DNA of 64,000 bases from Aplidium turbinatum. Its lineage: Eukaryota > Chordata > Ascidiacea > Aplousobranchia > Polyclinidae. The notes under the pieces were generated by a model. The model did not search any database. It worked only from the letters and a program-made list of their open reading frames with translations, and was not told the origin of the DNA. The stretch spans positions 6,882,001-6,946,000 of the forward strand of contig OU964932.1 in assembly GCA_918807975.1 (NCBI GenBank), in the 5' to 3' direction. Made by a program: the position numbers and the translations under genes. Below, piece after piece: positions 1 to 12,300 of the stretch (the stretch's first letter is position 1; each line of letters opens with the position of its first letter).

Positions 1-294
1 GGCCATGATGATGCTTTTTGTTGACTAATCTTTGCAATTGCATTGCAAAGATTATAAAAGGCAAAAAGAGAACCCCCAAAAAAAAAAGAACCACTGCCTA
101 ACAAAAAGGAAACATAAATACCATCAACTACAGTATTTACCATGCACTGGTATAAATAAAGTTAGAATATCACATGCATTAAATGTTTCTGCATTCAAAA
201 ATTGGTTTAAAATATTAATATTTGCAGCATGATAAATTAAAACAGACTACGCTTAAATAAAACCAAATATAACTTAGCCAATACTGCTGATGAT

Positions 295-320
295 GTATAT
301 ATATATATATGATATATATA
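295..320. repeat. TA-rich microsatellite
   Basis: Near-pure alternating TA run with one G interruption, about 190 bases downstream (in P450 sense) of the P450 exon donor, so it lies in that gene's first intron. Confidence 0.8.
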
Positions 321-510
321 TTTAAACTGTGCCAAGATTAATTTTTGCCTAAAATGGCAGCTGTTTAAAAATGCAAATAAAAATTGTGATAATAATTAAT
401 ATACAGTAATATATGGTGGTAAATCTTTCAAATACCGGTATAAAAAATCTTTTCAATTTACTAAAATCATGACCGGTTTTGCTTATCACTACAACAAAAA
501 TAAATCTTAC

Positions 511-688
511 TTGTATGAAATGGGATAATTTTATACAAGCTTCCGATAAATGGCAATCCAACCGGTCCTGGTGGTAAATTCCTTAGTTTACTTGCCATTT
601 TATACAAGAAATATATTACACCTGTTGTTGCAATTGCTACCGGTATTGCACTGCTGGGAATTTCTGGCAACATTGTTGGAAAGGGCAT
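511..688 (-). CDS. Cytochrome P450 (CYP2-like), first coding exon, partial
   Basis: The exon starts with ATG at 688 and encodes about 59 residues. After a short N-terminus comes a hydrophobic signal-anchor (about residues 16-31, VAIATTGVIYFLYKMA), then a basic stretch and the proline hinge LPPGPVGLPFIGS. That order is the hallmark of a class II microsomal P450 held in the ER membrane, and the LPPGP form is typical of CYP2-clan enzymes. The exon ends at a good donor (GTAAGAT in minus sense, just left of 511). All later exons, including the heme-binding cysteine, lie beyond the left edge. The substrate cannot be told from this piece. The assignment rests on the hinge motif plus the anchor; the exact CYP family is uncertain. 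Confidence 0.8.
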
Positions 689-1366
689 GTCTCAATTATT
701 ATTTGTCAGCAAGCAGCGACTAATTGCAATGTCAATAAATAAAAAAGTCATCACTTTCGCTTATGCTACTGCAATTAATAAAATAGAATAAGATATATAT
801 ACGGTAACCTGCCAAGACCAACTTTTTTCCTTTGAGGCAAAACCAAGACCTAAAATTTTTAAAATATGGTCATATACTATTCCTATAGAAAAGTGGTTCC
901 CAACCCAGCCATTTAAGGCGTGTCACTAAGCTTGTCTTCCAGCTCTCCGACTTGCATTCGTTCTAATTAATCCTCGGACTGGGAAAGCTTCTTGCAGAGC
1001 TTAATCCTGGCAGTTTTGCATACTTGTGGAGGCTTTGAATCACTGACGCAGACCCGGTCACCGTGATTGACAGAGTGAAGTTTTGTTGGCATATTCCATC
1101 CATTAGATGCTGCTGAATGGAGAGCAGTCCTCCACATGGTGTTACTCAAGTGCTATGATTTCATTTCTTACTTTGCCCTGCTTTGTCAACTCCAGAGACC
1201 ATCGCAACTTTTTCATTTTTTATCAAGTTAGCCAAAAAGAATCAATTTATTTGGTGTCAGCTTACTGGAGCTCCGGGAAGTTTGTTTTACACCATGAGTG
1301 TACTTAGAGTTGAAAAAGGTTGAAAACCGCTGTCCGCTGCCCAGTGCCCATTGCTTGGCAACCATG

Positions 1367-2221
1367 CAGCGCTTCCACTTTTGTGGTAATTACCACAATT
1401 GTGGAATTTTCATCATGCTTGTGGTAAAAATGTGGTAATGAAAAATTTGTGGTAATTTTGTGGTAATATGGAAATTTTGTGTGGAAATGTTGCCAAAATG
1501 TGGAAATTGTAAATTTTGAAAATTTGACATAAAATACTATCAATAAATAAGAGCATTTAAACTGTTGTCTTCCGAAATCGAACAGATATGCAAAAAACTA
1601 CTTATAATAGCATGCGACTAGCATGTTCCGCTGTTTTCAGTTTGATTTTGGAATGCATCCTGAATTTTGACTTTGAACGTAGGGTGACCATATTCATAGT
1701 CAAGATGTCTTTCAGATTCTAGCTGCGGTGTCAAGTACCGTACCGGTACAGTACTTTGCTTACTTATTTCGGACGTTTTAATAGCTGTTAATAACCGGTA
1801 GGCTACTGTTAATAAACTGAGTAGTTGTTTTAGACCTTATTTCACACTATATAGTGTAAATATAGCCAAATAATAGCGTTGCCAGATAAGGAATTCTGTC
1901 ATAATTTGAGAAAAGTTTAAAGCTGTTAAAAACAAAAGCTTGCATTTTGGAATTTTTTTTTAGTTCTGAGTAAAGATCAAAACCCTAACCTTATTCCTAA
2001 GTCTAATCATTACCTTAACCTTTCCTAACTTTAATCCTAACTCTGGCAATACCTGATTGTGACCATGGCAACAAGTGGGTAAAAATAGCCACTTTGTTAA
2101 TGTAAAAGTAAGTCGAAACACGGTTAAAATCGGGAAGAAAATCACAGCAAAAAATGTGGTAATCTGAGGACAAACGTGGTAATACAAGTGGTAATCTAGC
2201 TTTGTAAAAGTGGAAGCACTG
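1367..2221. mobile_element. Non-autonomous hAT element (older of a nested pair)
   Basis: Terminal inverted repeats read CAGCGCTTCCACTTTTGTGG at the left and, inverted, CAGTGCTTCCACTTTTACAA at the right. The 8-bp target duplication CAACCATG lies at 1359-1366 on the left. On the right it is interrupted after CAAC (2222-2225) by the next element and reads whole again at 3123-3130. Many GTGGTAAT motifs near both ends extend the inverted repeats. No transposase coding is seen inside. Termini and 8-bp duplication are those of the hAT superfamily. Confidence 0.8.
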
Positions 2222-2225
2222 CAAC

Positions 2226-3118
2226 CAGGGCCGGATTAAGACGAAACTGGGCCTGATGCTGCAGCGCAAAAACAGGCCTATTTTTTCTAGGCATTGGTAC
2301 ATATGCATTCGACACTCTGACTCCACCGTACACGCGTAATCAGACCGACCAAAGAGCCTTTATTGCTTTCGACGCAGTCAGCCAAATTTTAATGAACATG
2401 AACAATAATAACGACGTGTTATCGTAAAAACTCGAGAGTAACATCAGGCTATGTAACACCAACACAATTCAATACCAATATTGCCTGAAAAGCGGAGTTA
2501 ATGAAGAAAAGGCTAATCCAGATCAACTTAACGTTGGCATATTGTCAATGCTGCGCTAGTGCTGCTTACATATACTACTGTTTTTCGAGCCTTAGCAAGC
2601 GCGAAATCTTCGATCATGTCAGTGCAGTCAAGGCTGCTCAGCACCTCATGTTCAATGCTCATAAGCGCCAGCATGTTTAGCCTTTCCTCCCTCATCGAGG
2701 ACCGCAGCTCTCCTTTGACTATTATACGAATAGTTAAAACTAAAAAAACTTTATTCTACGAATAGTTAAAACCAAAAAAAAGCATACACGATTGGGGAAG
2801 AGTTAATAAAGCCGTGCATCTTATCTGCGGCTGAAGTAATGAAGGGCCTTGAAACAGCTCGAAAAGTGTTATAATTTTTCATCTTAAATAAGTAGTCTAT
2901 GCCAAAATCTTGCTTTATCTTACGTGCCTAGGAGTAACACTGTGCCTAGGCGTGCGAAAGTCGGACTACAAATTTCATAATAAGAATTATTTGTGGGTTA
3001 ATTAAGCAAACGAAAACTGTTCAGCGTCCGGAAAATTCACGTCTGTTTTCGTCTGGGCCTATTTCAGGAATGGGCCTAATGCTGCAGCATCAATAGCATC
3101 CACCTTAATCCTGCACTG
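2226..3118 (-). mobile_element. Internally deleted hAT transposon
   Basis: Bounded by a perfect 8-bp target duplication ACTGCAAC (2218-2225 and 3119-3126). The termini are CAGGGCCGGATTAAG and, inverted from the right, CAGTGCAGGATTAAG. A short stretch on the minus strand still encodes the end of a hAT transposase. The element inserted into the last bases of the neighbouring hAT element plus its target duplication, so it is the younger of the two. Confidence 0.85.
2574..2695 (-). pseudogene. hAT transposase C-terminal remnant
   Basis: About 40 minus-strand residues including REERLNMLALMSIEHE and, further on, ALAKARK. This resembles the end of the hAT dimerisation domain in ZMYM-like transposases (pattern RLxxLALLxIxxxI...FAxxKAR). 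The rest of the transposase is gone, so this is a relic. Confidence 0.65.
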
Positions 3119-3139
3119 ACTGCAACCATGCTTACTTTT

Positions 3140-3360
3140 TCTGAATGCAGCAAAAGTGTTGCCAAAGTTGCAAAAGATAGTGTTGTGTTGCAAATGATAG
3201 TTTTGCAAAGTGATAACAGTGTTGCAAAAGATAGTTTCAAAATTTCCAGTTTAATCACAGTCTCTATATTACTATGTAATAGTCTCTACTTTATGTAATA
3301 GTCGTATGTAATAGTCGTAGTCTCTATGTAATACTCGTATGTAATAGTCTATGTAGAGAC
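3140..3360. repeat. Two short degenerate tandem arrays
   Basis: From about 3155 to 3240 the unit GTTGCAAAAGATAG recurs with variation. From about 3262 to 3350 TATGTAATAGTC-type units recur, mixed with AGTCTCTA. There is no coding signal. They lie between the hAT pair and the CMC-like element. Confidence 0.6.
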
Positions 3361-3427
3361 TGTGCCTAATATAGAGACTGTGGCTTAATAGCCATAAAAA
3401 ACTAGACCTTGGTTGCTTCATTGATCA

Positions 3428-5495
3428 CACTGGTCTACACAAAATTTCAGGTTTGGGTTTTGACAACCCATTTTAGCTAATTTTGGGGCGCTGAATCCGA
3501 AAATGAACTCAGATTTTCTCTATCACATCACGTTTTTGAGATATGAAATATCCCTAATTTTTGAAAAAAATCCATTTTTGCCCCCCCTCTGTTGTCAAAA
3601 CAAGGCATTCTGATGCAATAAACTCTGTTTTACCTGCAATAATCTAGCTTTAATTAACAAACAAGCATTCTATATTATATTCACACAAATTTGCATTGTC
3701 TTTATTAAAATTTCATGCCTTGGAATAAAAAATAGGCATGCAAAAGAGCAACCATAATAACATCAAACGCTACATTATGCTGACAAACATGTCGATAGGA
3801 CAGTGACAAGGTATTTTCTGAATTATAACCTACAGTTCACACAATATGCACATAGACATTCCAATGGAGTGCAGAAATTCTGAAGACACACACAGAAATA
3901 GCAAAGTGCCAAAATAAAGATTGACTCATAGGGACTTGGGCAGGGCGAGTTCAGAAACAGTCAAAAAAAGAGCTTTCATAAATATGAACTCTTCACTTAT
4001 AAGCTTAAAAAGGCTCTTTTGAGGGACTTTCTTTTATGAGCAGCATCTGGAGTTTCTCTTTTAAAGCTACAACAATAGTCGGCCATCATGACAATCCCAC
4101 CGACCTTGATAACGTTCCTGCATAATTTTAATATCCTGGTGGAAACGTTCACCCTGTTCTTCACTAACTTTCTCAAGGTTTTCTGGAAACTCATCCGCAT
4201 GGCTTTTCAAATAGTGAACTTTGATGCTCATCCTGCATCCCGAATCTTCAAAACTAAGCAGTAGCTCCCTTAAAAGATCTTTATAATTTTCTGCTTTTCT
4301 GTTTCCCAAAAAAATTCTTACAACAGCACCGAAAGCATTCCAAGCAACATTGATTCGAATGGCAACATTGATTTTACAAAATTTTCATCCTTTAACAATT
4401 GCCTGATTTGTGGTCCATTGAAAATCCCAGCTTATTTTTTCTCTTCACTGAGACCAGGAAAAGCATAACATATATACTTAAAACACTCTCCTTTATGATC
4501 CAAAGCTTTTACATATTGTTTCATGAGACTAAATTTGATGTGAAGAGGAAGCAAGAGGATCTTTTTGATATCAACTAACTGATCACGTATGATATTTTTG
4601 TCTCCAGGTGTCAAGGTGAGCCTTGGAGGCCACTCTTCTTTGTTCCAGTGCTGATCCTTGGCCCTGCTGTCCCAGTAGCATATGAAACATGGGTATTTGG
4701 TGTAGCCACTTTGTTGCCCCAGCAAAAAGTTCACCATTTTTAAATCTACACAGATGAGCCAACCATGCTCATGGTACTTTAACTTTTCAAGAACGGTTTT
4801 GATGTTCTGATCCTCTTCTTTCATTGTCACCGAATGTCCTATCGGAATAGAACCGTACACGTTACCATTGTGAAGTAGAACACACTTCAAACTTCGTTTG
4901 GAGCTATCAATGAAAAGTCTCCATTCGTCTGCATCATACTGTGGTAATCCCATTTCTAGAAGAAGCCCTTCTATATTGTTGCAATAAACGAAATTGGCCC
5001 CTTGTTTAAAAAGTTGGCTCTTTTTTGGCCCTTTTTGAACGTGCAGTTGGCTCCTTGCCCAATTTACATCTGGTAACCCTGCTGCACAGAGATAGCAGCT
5101 GACCCACAGATAACGCCTGAGAAGCCAAGACAGGGAATTCAAGCCAGCATGGAAAAACCCAACGCTACCAATCTCCACTATGTCCTATTACGATTATTAT
5201 CATAACAGGAATTTTTTTTATTTTAAAGGAAATCTGAACCAATTTATGAATTTAGTGTAAAAATATCTCTATGTTTGAAAGTTTATAGCTGTCAGAAAAT
5301 AATTATATTTGACGTTTTACTGCACTAAAAAGGGTAAAAATTGGTCAATTTCATTAATAATGGCAACGATAGAAAGAAAACTTGATGTGATAGAGAAAAT
5401 CTGAGTTCATTTTCGGATTCAGCGCCCCAAAGTTAGCCAAAATCAGTTGTCAAAACCCAAACCTGAAAAAAAAAGTTGAAATTTGTAGACCAGTG
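3428..5495 (-). mobile_element. DNA transposon with CACTG termini (CACTA/CMC-like)
   Basis: The ends are inverted repeats of roughly 100 bp: left CACTGGTCTACA..., right its mirror TGTAGACCAGTG. Further in, a shared block runs through GGGGCGCTGAATCCGAAAAT to the TATCACATCA region. The flanks carry a 3-bp duplication TCA (3425-3427, 5496-5498). CACT(A/G) termini with a short target duplication fit the CMC (CACTA/Mirage/Chapaev) group. A decayed protein gene fills most of the interior on the minus strand. The superfamily call rests only on termini and duplication length. Confidence 0.65.
3997..5178 (-). pseudogene. Decayed transposase-like gene inside the CACTG-ended element
   Basis: A 248-residue open stretch (5178 to 4432) contains RLFIDSSKRSLKCVLLHNG, YGSIPIGHSV, KYHEHGWLICVDLKMVNFLLG, SGYTKYPCFICYWDSRAK and a C-terminal FPGLSEEKK. 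A further piece in two frames (4309 to 3997) holds SIKVHYLKSHADEFPENL, EEQGERFHQDIKIMQERYQG and MMADYCC. I recognise this as a repeat-associated protein family found in many invertebrate genomes. It is broken by a stop after the first part and a frame change near 4100. I do not know its catalytic residues; a transposase role is inferred from its place between inverted repeats. Confidence 0.6.
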
Positions 5496-5498
5496 TCA

Positions 5499-6415
5499 TT
5501 ATTGCCTACTTATTGGAAATATGGAAATAAAAAAATCACGTATTTTCTGAGCCACAAAAACCACACAAAGTTAAGTTTGTTATGCCATCTCTCTCGGTAA
5601 CGTAGAATTTGAAGGGCACGTTCCCCAACCATTTCAAATTAACAGCAAACATTTTTAATATTCAAAAAAGTGTGTAACACCATAATTTGTTAGTTGGACT
5701 TCGTCACACATTTGTCTTTAAAAAATTTGATTTTTTTTATAAGGTTGGTTTGAAAAGTTATAAGTTAAGTTACGCAATTCGTGCACTTGAAACGTCGAAG
5801 GCAAGTGAAAGAAATAGCAGTGACATTTCAAGAATACGTCACCAATGATGTAAGTGTTTTTAAAAACATTGTTAGGCTACCAACCAAGTAGCTTATTCTA
5901 TGTTGCATTGGTTTCTCTAGTTGTTGGTTATCGATTATCTGTACTTCGATTAACGGTCAATTTAATTATCCGGTCGCTTTGTTTTCCTACAACATTTCCA
6001 AATTTTATGGTTTTCTGGCCGTTGCACGAATAATTGTTTCCAGCAAATTTACTTTAGGCTACGATAAATCCAATCATGGATACACTTCGTTTGAATGATT
6101 CAACTGGTGAAGCGAAGTTATTGGAGGGTTGCGTCTAACAAATTTAGCTTGTGAGTAGTAGGCTAATCTTTCCAGCTTTCTCTAACTTGGATTACCGGTA
6201 GGCCTACATGTTCCTTTAATTAGATTAAATTTATCAGCTGATTATCCATTGGATAAGAAATCCGTTTTTGTCCGAAAATATTGGAAACAAGTATTTATAT
6301 AGGTTATTAGGTAACCAAAAAAAGTCACATTCATGTAGGCTAGGCTATAGGCTACTGGCCTACCGAAGGCTATAGGCCTATTAGAAGAAAATGAAAGAGC
6401 ACTAGTTTCATTTGA

Positions 6416-6458
<43 letters not shown>

Positions 6459-9350
6459 GTTTTATTTGTCAGTAACAGGAACATAGGTACATGTTTGAAA
6501 TATGCAATATACACAGTACAAAAGTTACACAAGTTTCCATACCGACAGGGAGACAACGAGACGACCATACGGTCTACTAGTCAATTGCCACCCTTGAATT
6601 ACGTTTATTATGAAGTTGATAGCCTATATTTTCATATTTCAGTAGTAAAAATGGCCCCCTCAAAAGTAAAAAGAGGATAAACAACTGGTTTTCCTATAGG
6701 CTAGTCCTACAACGTTATGTAAGGAAAAAAACAATTCCCTGATTTCTCCCTCACCATCTTGGCACCCCTGTCTAAAACGAAAGAATGTGAAAGCTGTTAG
6801 CAGGCTACAACTGACAAGTGACAATCCGAAGGAAGAGTTTTTGCAGCTACCGGTATAACTGTTTTAGCACATAGCCTAACTGCAGGGCTCAACCGTTGAT
6901 GGCCCAAGGAGGGCTATCGGTAAGCCTCTAATTTTGCAGGACAAGCTCAATTGTTTTTGTGTAAATCGATGTTAAGGAAGACATAAATTATTGTTCTGAT
7001 AATAGCAATTATAGCCAAGGAATTGTTTGTGAGCAACAAAAGAGTGAAAAAATGTGTAGCCTAGAGCTGGTATGGAAAATTTAACTTTTATATTTCAATA
7101 TTTTTATCTTTTTTCAATAATTTTATATTTCCTGACATGTATGGTCGAAGCGCTGCTTACGCTACATATGCATATTTTATCTTTTACTGTTTTTTATTTT
7201 TATTTTTTTGATGTACCGGTAGGCTACTAAGCTTATTACAATTCTAAGGTGCCGCTGCACCTGCTGCTGTCCTTGACACTTGACACAACAAACGATATGA
7301 AGAAAGAGACGTGCCTCATATTTCAAACTAGATAAACCATCTACACTCAATGGGGAAAGCACATGTTTGAAATAGAAAGAGCAAAAGTCTCTTAAAGAAG
7401 ACCATTGGTCACATTTTGTTTTTTTTCACAAAAGTCAAGCTGAAAATGTAGCCTACTTGGTTTGTAAAATATTGCTACAAGAAGGAGCTTTGATTCGCTA
7501 CTTATTGTTAGCTAACCTTTTACTTAGACAATTGAGTTGATCAATGTTTTTCTGAGTTGTAAGCACAACGGCAGGAGCTGGCCGTGTAAGGGGGGGGAGG
7601 GGGCAGTCACATCCACGCTACAAATAAAATCATCTCGAATATGGGCAAATTGTTGTGTTTCTACAAATATATTTGCAAAGATGAAATTTGGGCAAATTTT
7701 GTTCGCCCCTCCGAAATGTTTGATTCTGCTACAGTTATGGTTGTAGGGACAATGGGTGAGGTTGCATGTAATACATCAGCTCTTTACACCAACCAGTTCC
7801 ACGATTTTGTTTGCTGAGTGGGTGCACAAAGATCGAAGTTTATTCACTCCGAGAAACCGTGTCGTTTTTGCTTGTTATCCAAGCCAGCGAATCAGTTCTT
7901 TGTTACTTTGATTCAGCGTCTACAAACGTTAAATCAACATAAAAAAATCTAATTTTATGATTCGATATGTAATGGACATTGGACTACAGTGTCAATGAAT
8001 CGGATTTAAGGAGCATGGCCTAGTTTTAAACTACAATTAGAGCATGTCTTTTTATGTTTGAGTAGTTTCAAGTATCTGTGATCGAAAACCTTTACTCAGA
8101 ACGTTAAGATAACTAACGTGTTGACTTTGAATGGAGTTTAACCAAACACCGTCTATGTTTGTGCATGGGATTTTATGATAGGATTACGACAGTTCATTTT
8201 ATTTGAAAAATTAATTGCATATTGAGAAAAATTATCCAAAACTGAATTGTTATAGTATAGGCAAATTAGGAGGCTTTAGGCCACGTGTGCTTACACATGT
8301 GTATTTAACACATTTTGCGTAATTTTTATTATCGTTTTGTTAACTATTTCCTTTGTTCAAGCTCACCACTATTGAAGGCGCAAAACATGCATATTATTCA
8401 CAACACAAAGTATTACATTGTGTCAACTGTTTACACTTACAAAATAGACTACCAGCAATCGAAAACATGACGAAGAGGGTTTGAAACTAAATAACTAATA
8501 TTTCTACTATATGAGTGTTTTACATCGCGAGTAAAACTACAAAAGTTTAAATAAGATCTTTTTTTATTGTGCAAAACTGCAAAAGTGTTGCTTGAAATAA
8601 TATAATGCGCAGTAATTGTATATTGATTATCGCAATTAAGGTTAATAGCTGAGGTAGATTAAATGGGAATGTTAATTTAAGGATTTTGTGTATACAAAAT
8701 ATTAAATCTAATTAATCTTTAATGCTTTTAGAAAGGTTAAAAAGTGAACGATGTAATTCTATTTACACAAGTTATGACGTAAGACACACCAATTTAACAA
8801 ACTTCGTTTCAAAACGTAGAAAACGATATTTCGTTATCACTGTCATTTTCATTACATATTTTAAAATATGGGCTATACTTCCATGATTCTTTTATTAAAG
8901 TGTAGTTTCAATTGCTGTTGAAAGCTCTGACAAGATAATGATTACGTCATAAGGATATTAACAAAGTTAAAATTGCATTAAAACTTTTTTTGTGAATTAT
9001 TAAAGGTTTTTTTTTCAAATAATTTTTCAAGTTAAGCCACTTGAACGTTTTAAAAATTTGATGCCTCTTTAGGGCAACATAAAGCAGCGACGTATTTGAC
9101 AATTTCATTACATGCCCGACATCCTTCTTGGACGACCAGTCCACTTGTGATAAATAGGGTACAAAAAACGTTAAATCAAGTAGATTATTTACGGATGGGA
9201 AAAAAGTGTTGCAAAGAAACCGTCAAAATTTACGTTGAAGTAATTTACGTTTGCTTTAATACGACGTCGAAAACTGGATTGGATGTGGATGGGTTGATTT
9301 TATTTGTTGATGCTTCGTGTGCAAATTCACATTGAGAAGTAGAATCTAAA
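5499..9350. other. Gene-poor stretch upstream of the receptor gene
   Basis: About 3.8 kb with no convincing coding sequence on either strand. It contains a CAAT microsatellite, a G-rich patch near 7590-7605 and AT-rich sequence. It is the likely place for 5' untranslated exons and the promoter of the downstream receptor gene, but no promoter element can be supported by eye. Confidence 0.5.
6418..6457. repeat. (CAAT)n microsatellite
   Basis: About ten uninterrupted copies of the tetranucleotide TCAA/CAAT. Confidence 0.95.
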
Positions 9351-12300
9351 ATGGTTGAAGATGGATTGAACAGGTGAGTTCAGAAAGTTGTCGGCTGTTG
9401 GCAAGTAGAGAATTTTCATCATTTTACTGACATGAGGTTTGGTACTAATACTTGAGGAATATTTTCCCGCATGTTTTAGGCAAAAATTCTACTAAAATAA
9501 CAAAATCGATTATTAATTAGTAGACTACCGTATATATGATGATAGATTTTTTTGTGGAAATGCCAAAATTTCAAAGTTTTGAAATTTCTTTTATGTTTGA
9601 AGAAAAAAAAATATATATATCTAAATCTTAAAACGCATGTTAAAATTTCTGTAAGAATGGTAAGTTTGAGATAAAGCATATTTCCAATATTTTTTAGATG
9701 GGAAATTCTGAACGATGTCGTATGATGCGGAAAGGTTTACTGAAAAGAAAAAGCTGCCAAACAGACCAGCAAAAGAAATGCATGAAAGGAAAGGTTTAGG
9801 CTAAGTGTTGCAGATGATTTGAAAATAATATAGATGAAAAGTGAACACTCAGTAGTTTGTGTATTTAGCATAAATTAATAACTAAACTATAGCACATGTA
9901 AGCCTACGTACCAGATGTTAGTTATATCAACTTAGTAAAGTTGTCTGAAATAAACAAGCCTGATCTACCTAAATTGACTCATAATATTTAACAGACAAAT
10001 AAAATCCGTTAACAAACTGTTTTGCATAGACCATGGCTACGTGGAAGTTTGTTTGCACAGTTTGCATTCGGTTTTTATACAAACTAATTTATGCGATAGG
10101 CCTAAGCCTGTAGGCTTACAATGTTTCAAAGCGTAGCCTACTGAGGATAAGTTTAGCGTAGGCCTATGCATGACTAAAGATACGGCCGGATTTGTCACAT
10201 GCTGACAAGGGCTACTGCTACTGTCTGAGTGAAATTTTCTAAGATTTTTTTAAATTTTTTTGCCGAGTCGTAATGACATAATAGCTTTTGTTGCCTTGGG
10301 GAGCAGTAAAAATATGAGAAAAATAAGTTAAAAAACGTTGAATCAGACTGCTAGGCCTACCAAGCGGTCTGGTTGGAATTTTCTGAATCAAATTGTTTTT
10401 GCTTTTCAAAGTCTGGTGATGTTTCAACTTTATTTGTCATCTAACAGGACGGCCAAAAAAAAACAAAAAAACGTGGAAACATGATTTTTAGAAAACTTCA
10501 TTCAGACAGTCACTAAAAGTTGGCAAAATCTGAAAAAGTCTTCAAACTGAGACAAATCAAGCCTAAGGTAACCATATCGGCAGCAATGGCCGAGTGATTA
10601 GCGCGTTGGGCTCACAGTCGAAAGCCTGCATGTTCGACTCCAGCCACCCGCACTTGCTGTTGTTTCTCTAGGCAAGAAACTTTACGATAATTGCCTCTAC
10701 CCAGTGATCGATTTCGAGTAATGGGTAGTACCAAATTTAAGTCATAAGTAGAGTAGACAACCGGAAAATCAGACATTGCCGTCAGCTGCAGCGTGGGTCA
10801 GGTGTATGTCATGTCGGAAGGCGTACACCGATGCATAGCGCTCAAGCCCGCTTTCCCGCAATGCAGGATAAAGATAAACAAACAAAGCAAAACATATATA
10901 AGCGTATGCTAAACCTATTCTCATTAGGTAGCCTATATTGAAACAACGTTAGCCTATATATCATAAATTAATTTATATATGAACTAAAATGAATGTTTTC
11001 ATTCAGCCATGTTTTACGAGCAGGTTACATTCCGAGTTACCTGGAAGGATCAGAGGAGTGTGTTGTATGCGGAGATAATGCCACTGGATATCATTATCGG
11101 TGCATTACATGTGAAGGTTGCAAGGTAATCTGGTCGTTTTTATTTTATATTTTAACCAGAAGATTCAATATAGGCCTAATGAAAACTTTATTTATGAAGT
11201 ACCGGTATTATGAAACATCAATCCTCAAACAATGCCTTTAAAACGTTGCAATCACATTAAAAATATATATTTGGGGAAGGGCTCCGTGGATACAACTCTG
11301 CAATAGATTTCATGCTCGTTTGGAGTATTTTCCGCTTCAGTTGTTCAAGTAAGTTACTTTTCGATTAGCGGAATTACTTCACTCGTGAGTCGTGACACAA
11401 TGAACTGCTAGGTTACCAATCAGAAGCGATGCTTGTCACTGGTTCTTGTGATCAAAGCTTTCATTTCAGAAAAGGGCATTTCTGAAAAGTGAGAACGTGT
11501 GGCTTACTCATTGTTTTTTCTTACGTACATCAGTAGGCTAAAAAAGCTTATGTACAAGATAAGGCAACCGGAATGTTATTGGAGGAATAACACGAAAGGA
11601 TTAAAACATATCGTTTTTCCGTAAAACCACATTATTTCTGTAACCACTTGCGTTAAGAAAATGTATAGCCTAGGCCTTCAAAATAAGCGCTCAATTCAGT
11701 GAAATACACCAGCTAGTGAACAAACCTATTTAAAATATTCAAAGTAGCAGTCAACAACTTTGAATTAATTTAAAGCTCGGCAATAGAAATACATTCGCCG
11801 CGTAGTTTCATAGGTTTGTGATTACAGGGATTTTTTCGAAGATCAGTGCAAAAAAATCTTCAAAAAAGATATTGCTGCAAGAAAAGAAATGTTTGTGAAA
11901 TTAACAAGGTTTCGAGGAATCAATGCCAGCGTTGCAGATACACCAAATGCATTCGCGTTGGAATGGCAACAGAACGTAAGTAGCCTACTTACATAAACAC
12001 CAGAGGCAAATAAATAACGACAAGAGGTAGACCAAATGGGCAAATTTAAATGGAGCAAATAGTTATTTTTAGTTTCAAGATATCAAATCCTCACTACGTG
12101 CACTTTGCGCATTGCGCATGTCAGCTTGGCTGCAAGTTTACCTTCTTCAGTGGTTTGATTAAGTAGCCCATGGAAAATGTTACGTCATCACTTGCAGTAG
12201 TTTTTAAAACGTGGAAAGTTCAAATTGATGTTGTTGACGTAGTAAAAAGTATATTTTCCTTAGTCGTTTTGAATGAAGATAAGAGAGTTGCCAAGCGACG

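Noticed and set aside
1975-2040. CCTAACC-like repeats resembling telomeric or G-rich motifs
   Set aside because: Irregular and few; they lie inside a hAT MITE and do not form an array.
2015-2326. Minus-strand open frame of 103 codons across the hAT pair
   Set aside because: It crosses the boundary between two separate transposons and has no family resemblance.
10579-10660. Possible functional tRNA gene (Leu-like)
   Set aside because: A and B boxes are present but the acceptor stem does not close and the sequence continues into a SINE body with an A-rich tail.
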